The notes beneath the pieces are model-generated. The model saw nothing but the letters and a program-made list of their open reading frames with translations. It was not told the DNA's origin and ran no database searches. DNA of 64,000 nucleotides from Terriglobia bacterium. GTDB lineage: Bacteria > Acidobacteriota > Terriglobia > Bryobacterales > Bryobacteraceae. The translations under genes were made by a program, and so were the position numbers. The stretch spans positions 124,001-188,000 of the forward strand of contig JAIQFS010000003.1 of the NCBI GenBank assembly GCA_020073145.1, read 5' to 3'. Positions 17,568-25,693 of this stretch are shown here, piece by piece (position 1 is the stretch's first letter; each line of letters opens with the position of its first letter).

Positions 17568-18500
17568 ATGAAAGTCGAAGTGGTCCTGACGGAAGCGGAT
17601 ATCGCGCAGGAATTCGCGGAGGCGATGCAAGCCCGCGATCTACCGGAGAAGTTCTTCTTCTGGTCCCCGCGCTCCGCGATGGGGTGGAAAACGCTGACCT
17701 CGGAACCGGATTTGTACGGCGGCCTGGGAGAGACGTGGAAGGCGATTGCGGCCGGCGCGGGCGCGCTGGCGCAACACTTCGGCGGGCGCGTGCCGGTGAT
17801 CAGCTTTGGAGCCGGAGACGGGGAGCGGGACCGCTTGTTGATGACGGCGTTGCAGAGGGCCGGCTGCGAGTGCCAATACTTCCCGGTGGACTCGAGCCAG
17901 CCGATGCTGGAGATCGCCTGCGCCGGCGCCGACGATGAAGATTTCGAGACTACCGGCATTAAGGCGGACATCTCGAGCCCGGTCCACCTGGTCTATTGCG
18001 CCGACGCTGCGGAGCCGCCGCGGCTGTTCATCATGTCGGGGAACACCATCAGCTCCTTCGACCCGCTGGCGGAAATCCGGTACCTGGCCCAGGGCCTGCG
18101 CGGCGGCGACCGCCTGATTGTGGACGGCGAGCTGTACGACGAACACAAGACCATGGCGCGACGCGACAACGCGGCGGCGCGGAAATTCATCTTCACCATG
18201 CTGAGCGGCGTGGGCATTGAAAGCGACGACGGCGAGATCCGGTTCAACCATAAGCGCGACGAACGGCACGAGGGGCTGCACCTCATCACCCGCTCGTTCC
18301 GTGCGGCGCGAGACCTATCGGCCACGGTCGGCGGCGAAGAAGTTTCGCTGGAGCGCGGCGAGCGCATCGGCCTGAACTTCCAGTACACGTACACGCCGGA
18401 ATCGTTCCGCTGGCTGGTGGGCGAGCAGGGCGGGCTGGAGATTCTGGAAGAATACATCAGTCCCGACGGGCGGTTTCTGACCGCCATCTGCAAAAAGTAG
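17568..18500 (+). CDS. EgtD-family SAM-dependent (histidine-type) methyltransferase
   Basis: The 310-residue protein matches the histidine-specific methyltransferase fold (Methyltransf_33). Its SAM-site segment VISFGAGDGERDRLL is followed by FIMSGNTISSFDP, equivalent to the LGSSIGNF block of EgtD, then GDRLIVDGELY and a C-terminal YTYTPESFRWLVGEQGG. EgtD makes hercynine for ergothioneine. Here no egtB, egtA or egtE neighbour exists, and the sequence looks divergent in the substrate region, so the acceptor is uncertain. It is probably co-transcribed with fabI. Confidence 0.75.
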   Translation: MKVEVVLTEADIAQEFAEAMQARDLPEKFFFWSPRSAMGWKTLTSEPDLYGGLGETWKAIAAGAGALAQHFGGRVPVISFGAGDGERDRLLMTALQRAGCECQYFPVDSSQPMLEIACAGADDEDFETTGIKADISSPVHLVYCADAAEPPRLFIMSGNTISSFDPLAEIRYLAQGLRGGDRLIVDGELYDEHKTMARRDNAAARKFIFTMLSGVGIESDDGEIRFNHKRDERHEGLHLITRSFRAARDLSATVGGEEVSLERGERIGLNFQYTYTPESFRWLVGEQGGLEILEEYISPDGRFLTAICKK

Positions 18501-18630
18501 CGCGGCCGTGCGCCCGGTTTTGCTCAGCGGTGTTTCAGTCGTCGCTGCATTCTGGGGCCGACGCCAACTTGGCCGCGTTCTCGCGCGCCGGGGGGATGCG
18601 CGCCCGGCATTCTGGCCCGCGGGGGTTTCC

Positions 18631-18818
18631 TTAGCTGCCCGCCAGGGTATTGGCGGAAGTGAGAACGCTATTGGCCGTGCCCCAGATGCCGGCGGTGACG
18701 TTGCCGGCCTGGACGAACAAACCGGCTGCCACCAACGCAACAAATGCCAGCAGCAGCGTGTATTCGATCAAATCCTGGCCTTCTTCGTCCTTCCCAATCT
18801 GCTTCCAAAAAGAAACAT
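18631..18818 (-). CDS. Flp/Fap-type pilin, start codon out of frame
   Basis: The reading frame encodes a small Flp pilin: a charged leader (SFWKQIGKDEEG), the prepilin-peptidase site G|QDLIEY with Glu at +5, and a single hydrophobic helix (TLLLAFVALVAAGLFVQA) plus a short tail. The natural ATG at 18818, preceded by AAAGGGAG, is one base out of frame. One more T in the run of five (18807-18811 on the plus strand) would give MFLFWKQIGKDEEG. As read, initiation would need a GTG at 18891 with an odd leader. It may be a sequencing or slippage indel. No tad/cpa assembly genes are nearby. Confidence 0.7.
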
Positions 18819-19150
18819 CGTGTGACTCCCTTTCCCGGTAGGCCGACCCTTGCGGTCGGTCGGCCTTCCAGTTTCCAGCTTGCCGATTCACACGGCTGGA
18901 CAACAAGTCCCGTACTGTGGGCCGAAACGGGGCTTTCGTACTAGGAGACCGCTCAGGAAACCGGTACAGTGCCGAGTGAGTGCCCGGTTGGGCGGCGAGC
19001 CGTTTTTGAGGATTTCGAATTCGGAACTGGCCGTTCGCTCGCTAGATAACGTTACTTACTTCGGAGCGGCCAGCCGGATTGAGGCGGGACGCCCAAGCGT
19101 CAGCAAATCACTGCCCACCGCGACCGCCCCGGCCCATGGCGACTCGGTCC
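18819..19150. other. Non-coding region upstream of pilin, with a hairpin
   Basis: I see no credible gene in these 332 bases. A perfect 8-bp inverted repeat, GGCCGACC at 18841-18848 and GGTCGGCC at 18858-18865, forms a stem with a 9-nt loop in the pilin 5' leader. The rest shows no promoter I can place with confidence. Confidence 0.5.
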
Positions 19151-19423
19151 TCAGTTCACCGCTTCTTTCACGAGCGCGCTGATTCTTGCCTCTTCGGCGG
19201 CGGTCAGCTCTTTGAGCGCGAAGGCCACCGGCCACACATTGCCGTCGTCGAGGTTCGCCTCGTAGCTGAAGCCGAGCGTCGCGTACCTCGTCTTGAACTT
19301 CTGGGCACTCTGGAAGAAGCAGACGACCTTGCCCTCCTTGGCATACGCGGTCGTTCCGTACCAGGTTTTCGGCGAGAGGGAGGCACTGACTGTACTTGGG
19401 GCGGACCGGGAGAGCAACACCAT
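19151..19423 (-). pseudogene. C-terminal remnant of a DUF1801-type (YdhG-like) protein
   Basis: About 70 residues, from LSPKTWYG through [23 protein letters not shown] and [17 protein letters not shown] to the end, match the C-terminal half of a small DUF1801-type protein common in soil bacteria. In full-length members as I recall them, this half follows a roughly 60-residue helical N-terminus (family-typical ERIH..I..SAPDL before PKTWYG). Here that part is replaced by unrelated sequence in every frame. Translation could start at an ATG at 19423, giving 90 residues, but the domain would be incomplete. Confidence 0.6.
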
Positions 19424-19569
19424 TTTCGAGACAGCGCGGCTTCGGAACGGGCGCGTGCCTCGCGGTTCTGTCGCGAGCGACTCGGGCGCCGGCACGAGTG
19501 CCGACGCGGCACGCTGAAGCTGGCGCCTCGTTTGGTCTAGGCCGCGTTGATGAACGAAATGACTGTTCC

Positions 19570-20781
19570 CTAGACGCCGAAGGCTTGGCCGCGGCGCTCG
19601 CGGCTGAAATAGGAGGCAATGGCGGCGAGGATCAAGACCGTCGCGGCTGTGGAGGCCATGGCGACGGAATAGCTGGTGCGGCTGGCGAAGATGGCTTCGA
19701 TGTAGGCCACCGTTCCAGCGATCAGAACGCCGCATTGGTAGCCGAATCCCGGCAGGAACCCGCGCACCGAATCGGGCGACAGCTCGGAGAGGTGCGCGGG
19801 GATCACTCCCCACGCGCCCTGCACCATGAACTGCATCAGAAAGGCGCCGACGACCAGCAGGCGCATGGAGGGCGCGAATGCCCATAGCGGGATCACCACG
19901 AGGGCCATCAATAAGGCCGAGATCATGGCGCGACGGCGGCCCATGCGGTCCGAAAGCAGGCCAAACAGCGTCCCGCCGATGATGGCGCCGATGGACGAAA
20001 TGCCGGTCATCACCGCGACGGTTCTCGCCGAGAAGTTCCACTGCCGCTTCAAGAACGTCGGATACATATCTTGCGTACCGTGCGAGACGAAATTGAAGCA
20101 GGTCATCAGCACCACCATAAACGCGAGCACCTTCCAGTGCGAGACGATGGCCCGGAACAGATGACTCCAGCTTTCGCTGCGCGTCCTCTCCCACACTTCC
20201 GATTCCTTCACCCGGTACCAGACGAACACCGCCACCAGCGCGGGCAGACCACCCAGGAAGAACAGGGGACGCCAGCCGATCCGGTCGAACAGGAAGAAAT
20301 AGGCGACGCCGGCGAGAAGGTTGCCGGCCGCGTAACCTTGCTGCAGGACGCCGGAAAGCAGCCCGCGAATTCGCGGCGGCACTTTTTCCATCGCCAGCGA
20401 TGCGCCCACGCCCCATTGGCCCCCCATGCCGATTCCGAACAAGGCGCGGAGCAACATGAATGTCACGTAGTTGGGGGCCAATCCCGAGAGCACCTCCACG
20501 ACGGAATAGAAGACCAGGTTCATCATCAGGGGCAAGCGGCGGCCGTAACGGTCGGCCAGCAACCCGAAGAGGAATGCTCCGATCGGCCTGAATGCCAGAG
20601 TCAGCGTGAGAGAAAGGGCCATGGCCGCGTCGGACACATGAAAGTCATGCCCGATGGCGGTGAGGCAATAGACGACCAGAAAATAATCGAAAGCATCCAG
20701 GGTCCAGCCAAGAAAGCCCGCCATCACTGCAGCGCCGTGGCCGGTGGCGGCGGGAATCGACTGGGATCGCGTCGCGCTCAT
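19570..20781 (-). CDS. MFS transporter, sialate:H+ / lactate symporter-like
   Basis: From ATG 20781 the protein has 403 residues and twelve predicted membrane segments. The first, [19 protein letters not shown], carries the Asp motif typical of the SHS/JEN-type MFS carriers. The loop 2-3 motif [13 protein letters not shown] and its repeat [10 protein letters not shown] are present. [17 protein letters not shown] in segment 4-5 is typical of the sialate/lactate group. It probably imports a carboxylate by proton symport; the exact substrate is inference. A repeat element separates it from the dehydrogenase gene behind it. Confidence 0.88.
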   Translation of the reverse strand: MSATRSQSIPAATGHGAAVMAGFLGWTLDAFDYFLVVYCLTAIGHDFHVSDAAMALSLTLTLAFRPIGAFLFGLLADRYGRRLPLMMNLVFYSVVEVLSGLAPNYVTFMLLRALFGIGMGGQWGVGASLAMEKVPPRIRGLLSGVLQQGYAAGNLLAGVAYFFLFDRIGWRPLFFLGGLPALVAVFVWYRVKESEVWERTRSESWSHLFRAIVSHWKVLAFMVVLMTCFNFVSHGTQDMYPTFLKRQWNFSARTVAVMTGISSIGAIIGGTLFGLLSDRMGRRRAMISALLMALVVIPLWAFAPSMRLLVVGAFLMQFMVQGAWGVIPAHLSELSPDSVRGFLPGFGYQCGVLIAGTVAYIEAIFASRTSYSVAMASTAATVLILAAIASYFSRERRGQAFGV

Positions 20782-20788
20782 AAAGATA

Positions 20789-20824
20789 GGGGCGCTCCGC
20801 GCCCGGCACAAGGCTGGAGCCTTA
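20789..20824. repeat. Dispersed double-hairpin repeat, copy A
   Basis: Read on the minus strand it is TAAGGCTCCAGCCTTGTGCC followed by a GC hairpin (GGGCGCGGAGCGCCC). The first half is the palindrome AAGGCT-CC-AGCCTT; the second is a separate stem-loop. It lies between the MFS gene start and the dehydrogenase stop. Other copies are at 48949 and 55779. Confidence 0.7.
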
Positions 20825-20829
20825 GGCCA

Positions 20830-22149
20830 CTATTTGCCGTAGCTGACGTGCCAGATGGACATGGAACCGTCGTCGGTAACGTACATGGAACCGTCCGTGG
20901 CGATGGCGACGCCCACCGGAGTGCCCCACTTCTTGCCATCGGGCAGGACAAAACCGGTCAGGAAATCTTCGTAAATTCCACTGGACTTGCCTTTCTCCAG
21001 GGGCACGCGGACCACTTCGCTGCCGGAACGCGTGGCGCGATTCCAGGAGCCGTGCTCGGCCGCAAACAGATCGCCTTCGTATTCCTTCGGAAACTGCTTG
21101 CCTTCGTAGAAGGTGAGGCCGAGCGAAGCGCTGTGCGGCTGGATGAGGATATCGGGCACGATGGCCTTGCCCACCAGGTCCGCCGGGGGATTCATCTTGC
21201 GCGGATCCGGATTGTTGCCGATGTAGAAATACGGCCAGCCGTAGAAGCCGCCTTCCTTGACGGACGTGATGTAGTCGGGAACGAGGTTATCGCCGAGTTC
21301 ATCGCGCTCGTTCACCGAGCACCAGACTTCGCCAGTGGCGGAATTGACGCCGAGGCCCACCGGATTGCGAATGCCGGAGGCATAGATCTTCACGAATTTG
21401 CCTTCGGGGGTGAACTCGAGGATGTTGGCGCGCATCTGGTTGTTGCCGTTGGCGTCGATGTTGTCGTTGGACCCGACGCCGACGAACATGCTTTTGCGGT
21501 CTTTGGAGAACACAATATCGCGCGTCCAATGATTGCCGTTGGGCTTGAGATCGGGAACGATGGTCTCGCCGGGGCCGCTGGCCTTCAAATCGCCGTTCTT
21601 ATAGGGATAGCGCACGACCGAACCGGTATTGCCCACATAGACCCACTGCGGGTTGGGCCCCGGAGGATAGAAGTTGACGCCGAAGGGGCGCGTCATGCCG
21701 CCGGCAAAGACGGAGACCTCGACGGGCTTGCCGTCCTTGTTGCCGCGGAAAATCTTGATGTCCCCATTGGCGCCGACGGGGCCGCCGAAGCCGCCTCCGG
21801 AGGCGGGGTAGCTCTCGGCCACGAACAGATCGCCGTTGGGCGCGGTGCGAATCTGACGCGGGGTGCTGAGGCCGGTAGCGTAGAGTTCCACCTTGAATCC
21901 GGGCGGCGCAATGGGCATGACGCCTTCGGGACGCGGGACCACAGCGCCGAAGTTGGCGCTCGACTTGGTGGCGAACGGCTTGGGAAGCTGGTCGACCGTA
22001 ATCTTATGAAATGTGCCGGGCTTGAGCGACTGCGCGTCGGCAAACGTCTGCAAATCTTTGGGATCGATCTTGACCCCGGCGGCGTGCAGGAGCCAGCCCG
22101 CGGTCAGAACGAATAGCCCTGCGGCCATGGTCCAGCGAAGCTTATTCAT
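20830..22149 (-). CDS. Secreted sorbosone/glucose dehydrogenase-like beta-propeller (PQQ-type)
   Basis: The start at ATG 22149 follows CTGGAGGAATCCTC and gives 439 residues with a signal peptide (about 1-24). The body is a six-bladed quinoprotein propeller of the sorbosone/soluble glucose dehydrogenase family: PPGFKVELYATGLSTPRQI, NGDLFVAE, GASGMTRPFG-like blade (FAGGMTRPFGVNF), ASGIRNPVGLGVNSATGEVW, VNERDELGDNLVPDYI and FAAEHGSWNR. It would oxidise a sugar or sugar alcohol in the periplasm. Whether it really binds PQQ cannot be read here, and no pqq biosynthesis genes are in the window. Confidence 0.88.
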   Translation of the reverse strand: MNKLRWTMAAGLFVLTAGWLLHAAGVKIDPKDLQTFADAQSLKPGTFHKITVDQLPKPFATKSSANFGAVVPRPEGVMPIAPPGFKVELYATGLSTPRQIRTAPNGDLFVAESYPASGGGFGGPVGANGDIKIFRGNKDGKPVEVSVFAGGMTRPFGVNFYPPGPNPQWVYVGNTGSVVRYPYKNGDLKASGPGETIVPDLKPNGNHWTRDIVFSKDRKSMFVGVGSNDNIDANGNNQMRANILEFTPEGKFVKIYASGIRNPVGLGVNSATGEVWCSVNERDELGDNLVPDYITSVKEGGFYGWPYFYIGNNPDPRKMNPPADLVGKAIVPDILIQPHSASLGLTFYEGKQFPKEYEGDLFAAEHGSWNRATRSGSEVVRVPLEKGKSSGIYEDFLTGFVLPDGKKWGTPVGVAIATDGSMYVTDDGSMSIWHVSYGK

Positions 22150-22260
22150 GAGGATTCCTCCAGAGCAGAACCAGGGTGATTGTATCACGCCGGAGTTTGC
22201 GGACCGTGACCAGCCGGCAACGAAAACCAATCACCTGCCAGGCGCTCCATCGCCACGCAA

Positions 22261-23736
22261 CTACAAGCCGGAGGTGGTGCAGCTGAAGTTCTCGGCCATG
22301 TCGATGCTGCCGGTGCCGCGATAACGGGCCACAGCAGGATAAGCGCAGATGGGGCGGGTGCGCGTGGTTTTGCCGGCTTCGACATGGGCGCCTTCCAGCA
22401 TGGTGGGGGCGATGCCCTTTTCCACCCAGTTCACGGCGGCCGTCAACCAATCCACATTGCCGCACCCCGGACCGCCGCCGCAGTGGAACATGCCGGGCAC
22501 CAGAAAGAGGCGGTAGAAGTCGCGGGTTTCCGCCTGGCCCATGGTCTTCTCAGCGGCCTCGTAATAGTTGATCGACATCTTGGCAGTCACGCCCGGGTCG
22601 GAATATCCGTGATAGTGGATGATCTTGCCGCCGCGCATTTTGACGGCAGTGAGATCGGGGATCGTGGCATCGATGCGCAGCGAGATGGAAGCCAGGCGGG
22701 CGATATCCGTATCGAAGTTGAAGGAATGGTAGTCCCAGGTGGGGCCGGGGGCGGGATCGAAGGCCATGAACTTCATGAAGGTGTCGGCTAAGCGGAAGTT
22801 GCCGGGCGCTCCGTCGCCGGCGCCGGCCGGGATCCCGGGAAACAGTTGCTTGCCCTTGGAATCCCGCGGGCCGTCATAGACTTTTTTGAGCGCGGCAATT
22901 TGCGGCGCGGTAAAGCAGGAGGCGCCGTCGGAGGAACCTGCGCACACTGCAAGGTCACGAACGGGATCGAAATCGCAAGCCGCCGGATTCTCGATCAAAC
23001 CGTCCACCAAACCATCGAGGCCATCGCATTTCTGGTAGACGGCCTGGGTCAGCAGTTCGGATTTCTGCGGCGAGATTTCGCCCGGGCCGGGTCCGGCGGC
23101 GCGGTAATTCCAGACGGCTTTCATCTGGAGGCCGCTGAGATACAGCACCGGCGCGCCCACCACGTAGCCATCGAAATCCTCGGGGTAGCGCTGGGCCTCC
23201 ATCAAACCCTGGCGGCCGCCGGTGGAACAACCGACCCAGTAGGAGTATCTGGGATCGCTGTCGTAGTAGGCGCGGATGAGTTTCTTGGCCAGGAGGGCGG
23301 TTTCATGGACGGCGAGGTAGCCGTGGTCGATGATCTTGCGCGCCGCGTTGGGATTATTCGGCCCGGGGTAGGCAAAGATCGCGCCGGGCTCCTTCTGGGC
23401 GTCGTGACCGGTGTCGGTGGAAGCGGCCGCATAGCCGTCGCGAACGGCCGTGTCCATGGCCGCGAGGCTGAGGACGCCGGCCCACCCTCCGTTGCCGACC
23501 ATTTCGAAGCGGGCGTTCCAAAAGGTCGGAAGTTTCACCGCGAAGTGATTCTCCGGCCAGATGACGCCGCGCACCTCGCAATACTCACGCAATTTGTCGG
23601 TGGCCGGGACGATGGCGGCGGAATCGATTTTGACGTCGGTGCCGAAGGAGGCGTGCGCGAGATCTTCGCATTTCTTGGGGGGCGCGGCGAGGAGAACGCC
23701 GGAAACGAGCAAGCAAGAGAGAGCGGCCTTTCTCAT
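22261..23736 (-). CDS. Tannase/feruloyl esterase family secreted hydrolase
   Basis: The 491-residue protein has a signal peptide (about 1-18). It carries the serine esterase motif GCSTGG with Ser171, an acid candidate in HGYSDPGVT (about 404) and a base candidate in MFHCGGGPGCGN (about 441). Paired Cys typical of the family flank the active site. Family members cleave galloyl or feruloyl esters of plant polymers. The neighbouring dehydrogenase and MFS carrier fit use of plant-derived compounds, but co-transcription is uncertain (111-bp gap to the dehydrogenase start). Confidence 0.92.
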   Translation of the reverse strand: MRKAALSCLLVSGVLLAAPPKKCEDLAHASFGTDVKIDSAAIVPATDKLREYCEVRGVIWPENHFAVKLPTFWNARFEMVGNGGWAGVLSLAAMDTAVRDGYAAASTDTGHDAQKEPGAIFAYPGPNNPNAARKIIDHGYLAVHETALLAKKLIRAYYDSDPRYSYWVGCSTGGRQGLMEAQRYPEDFDGYVVGAPVLYLSGLQMKAVWNYRAAGPGPGEISPQKSELLTQAVYQKCDGLDGLVDGLIENPAACDFDPVRDLAVCAGSSDGASCFTAPQIAALKKVYDGPRDSKGKQLFPGIPAGAGDGAPGNFRLADTFMKFMAFDPAPGPTWDYHSFNFDTDIARLASISLRIDATIPDLTAVKMRGGKIIHYHGYSDPGVTAKMSINYYEAAEKTMGQAETRDFYRLFLVPGMFHCGGGPGCGNVDWLTAAVNWVEKGIAPTMLEGAHVEAGKTTRTRPICAYPAVARYRGTGSIDMAENFSCTTSGL

Positions 23737-23770
23737 AGCTCCTTATCTTATGCCAATCGGCCGCGGGCCG

Positions 23771-24532
23771 CTAACGGCGGCTGCGTAACTTGGAGAGCAG
23801 GCGCAGCATTTCCAGGTAGAGCCAAATGAGCGTGACCATCAGACCGAAGCCCGCATACCACTCCATGTATTTGGGGGCTCCCTGCGCGACGCCTTGTTCG
23901 ATGAAATTGAAGTCGAGGATCAGATTGAGGGCGGCAATCACGACGACAACCAGGCTGAACAAGATGCCGATCGGGCCGCTGCCGTAGATTGCCGGGATCT
24001 GCACGCCGAAAAAGCCGAGCAGCATGCTGACCAGGTATACCAGGAAGATGCCGCCGGTAGCGGCGACGATCCCCAGCATGAACCGCCGCGTGGGCTGGAT
24101 CAGCCCGGAGCGGTAGGCCAGCAGCAGGCACAGGCAGGTGCCAAACGTCAGGCCGACGGATTCGATGGCAATGCCCGGGAAGCGAAGCTCGAGGGTGGCG
24201 GAAAGGCCGCCGAGGAAGAGGCCTTCGAGCAAGGCGTAAGCGGGGGCGGTGAGGGCCGACCACTCTTTCTTAAAGACGGTCACCAGGGCCATGATGAATC
24301 CCCCGAAGGCGCCCACGAGGATATACAGGCCGACGGAGGCCGGATCTTCGGTGGTAAAGAAGCGGCTCCAGGTCCAGAACGCCGTCGCCAGCACACACAG
24401 GAGGAGAATGCCGGTTCGATGGATGGTCCCGTTGATGGTCATGGCTTCGCCATACGCGAGCCGCGCCGAATCTCCGGTGAACGTGCCGGCGTTGAACGCG
24501 GGATTGGAAGAGCGCATGCCTTGGAGCTTCAT
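23771..24532 (-). CDS. Bax inhibitor-1/YccA family membrane protein
   Basis: From ATG 24532 the protein has 253 residues. The start MRSSNPAFNAGTF is typical of the larger bacterial BI-1-like proteins. Seven hydrophobic segments follow, ending AALNLILDFNFIEQGVAQGAPKYMEWYAGFGLMVTL in part, where the Asp in LILDFNFIE is the conserved pore-region acid of the family. BI-1 members are calcium-leak or stress-related membrane proteins; the bacterial role is poorly defined. The stop lies 35 bp upstream of the tannase gene. Confidence 0.9.
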   Translation of the reverse strand: MKLQGMRSSNPAFNAGTFTGDSARLAYGEAMTINGTIHRTGILLLCVLATAFWTWSRFFTTEDPASVGLYILVGAFGGFIMALVTVFKKEWSALTAPAYALLEGLFLGGLSATLELRFPGIAIESVGLTFGTCLCLLLAYRSGLIQPTRRFMLGIVAATGGIFLVYLVSMLLGFFGVQIPAIYGSGPIGILFSLVVVVIAALNLILDFNFIEQGVAQGAPKYMEWYAGFGLMVTLIWLYLEMLRLLSKLRSRR

Positions 24533-24677
24533 TATCTTTATTGTACGGGGGCCCGGATGGAACCAGACGGGTTGTCTTTCGGCAACGGAGCGGGTGGAAC
24601 AGGACCTCGCTTGCCGGAGCGAACGAGGCAAGCGCCCTCTGCCACCGGCATCCGGTCGGCGTTAAGATAGATCGGGT

Positions 24678-25154
24678 ATGAGGCGCAGACTGCTGACGCT
24701 GGTTTTGGCACTGGCCGCCATGGCCCTGGGCCAGAAATACGACGGTCCGCGGCCCCCCCAGGCGGACGTGCCCTATTTGAAGCACGCCGATACCCTGGTG
24801 GCGACGGAAGTCTCGGAAGCCAAAGAGCAATCGAGGAAGGACGACATCCTGTACGTGGTCGCGGGCGCCAGTTCGTCCGCGCGGACACCACTCGCTTCGC
24901 CGATTTTCCTGTTCCAGGCCGACAAGCTCGTGCCCGAGAAGTTGCAGCTGTTCAAGCTGGAATCGAAGAACGGGAGCCGCGAGATCCTGTTCTCTCATAA
25001 GAAGAAGCAGACGGCGAGCCCGATCCGGATGGAAGTCACCAAATTGAGCTCGGATAACCTGTATCGGCTGGAGGTGGAGGAAACCCTGGACAAGGGGGAA
25101 TATTCGCTGACGCCGGACGGGTCCAACCAGGTATTTTGCTTTCAGGTGTACTAG
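24678..25154 (+). CDS. Secreted hypothetical protein
   Basis: The 158-residue protein has a signal peptide (MRRRLLTLVLALAAMALGQ). The mature part, VPYLKHADTLVATEVSEA, IFLFQADKLVPEKLQLFKLE and the YSLTPDGSNQVFCFQVY end, reads as a small beta-rich domain. I do not recognise a named family. It is divergently oriented from the BI-1 gene with a 145-bp gap and precedes rpsO. Confidence 0.75.
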   Translation: MRRRLLTLVLALAAMALGQKYDGPRPPQADVPYLKHADTLVATEVSEAKEQSRKDDILYVVAGASSSARTPLASPIFLFQADKLVPEKLQLFKLESKNGSREILFSHKKKQTASPIRMEVTKLSSDNLYRLEVEETLDKGEYSLTPDGSNQVFCFQVY

Positions 25155-25235
25155 CCACGCCGGGCGATGGCTTGTGTTATCCTATCTAGGTACCAAAACG
25201 AGATTAAGAGAAGACAAGGAGTATGATCCTTTAGA

Positions 25236-25505
25236 ATGGCACTGGCGACAGACACTAAGCGGCAGGTTCTTTCCACGAATCAGCGCCACAAAACCGACAC
25301 CGGGTCGCCAGAAGTACAGATTGCCCTGCTCAGCCAGCGGTTGACGATGCTGCAGGAGCATTTCCAGGCGCACAAAAAAGACAACGGCTCCCGCAAGGGG
25401 CTGTTGACCCTGGTTGCGAAGCGTCGACGGCTTCTGACGTACTTGCGCGATACGGACCCAGAGCGTTACAAGGTGGTTCTGCAACGGCTCGGTATTCGCC
25501 GCTAG
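25236..25505 (+). CDS. rpsO: 30S ribosomal protein S15
   Basis: The 89-residue protein has all S15 signatures: HKTDTGSPEVQIALLSQR, LQEHFQAHKKDNGSRKGLL and RRRLLTYLRDTDPERY. It binds 16S rRNA helices 20-22 in the small subunit. The ribosome-binding site AAGGAG (25216-25221) is 14 nt from the ATG, longer than usual. A four-codon ATG-ATC-CTT-TAG sits between them, ending one base before the rpsO start. pnp follows 188 bp later, the widespread rpsO-pnp order. Confidence 0.98.
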   Translation: MALATDTKRQVLSTNQRHKTDTGSPEVQIALLSQRLTMLQEHFQAHKKDNGSRKGLLTLVAKRRRLLTYLRDTDPERYKVVLQRLGIRR

Positions 25506-25615
25506 TCCATTCATCGGAAGCGATCCGCATGTTACGGATTGTTCCGAATTCACTCCCAAACCGGTCCCTGCGCGCGAGAAAGGCCGCGGGGCTGTCGTTC
25601 CATTTATCCTGTCAA

Positions 25616-25645
25616 CTCCCATCTCACACGGCCCCGTTATGGGAG
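25616..25645 (+). promoter_or_regulatory. Hairpin in the rpsO-pnp spacer
   Basis: CTCCCAT (25616-25622) and ATGGGAG (25639-25645) pair perfectly, with an inner ACGG/CCGT stem. In E. coli a stem-loop at this place is cut by RNase III and lets PNPase control its own mRNA. A like role here is inference from position. Confidence 0.5.
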
Positions 25646-25693
25646 CCGATCCCTGCCTGGCCAGAGTGGCCGAGGCTGGAGGTTTAGAAAGAA

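Noticed and set aside
18866-18990. Possible c-di-GMP (GEMM) riboswitch in the pilin leader
   Set aside because: CGAAAGCC and short stems are present, but the conserved GACGCAAAGCC-type core and paired stems of the class are missing.
25664-25690. tRNA-like string GCCAGAGTGGCCGAGGCTGG before pnp
   Set aside because: It looks like the D-arm side of a Leu or Ser tRNA, but there is no matching acceptor or anticodon stem and no room for one before the pnp start.
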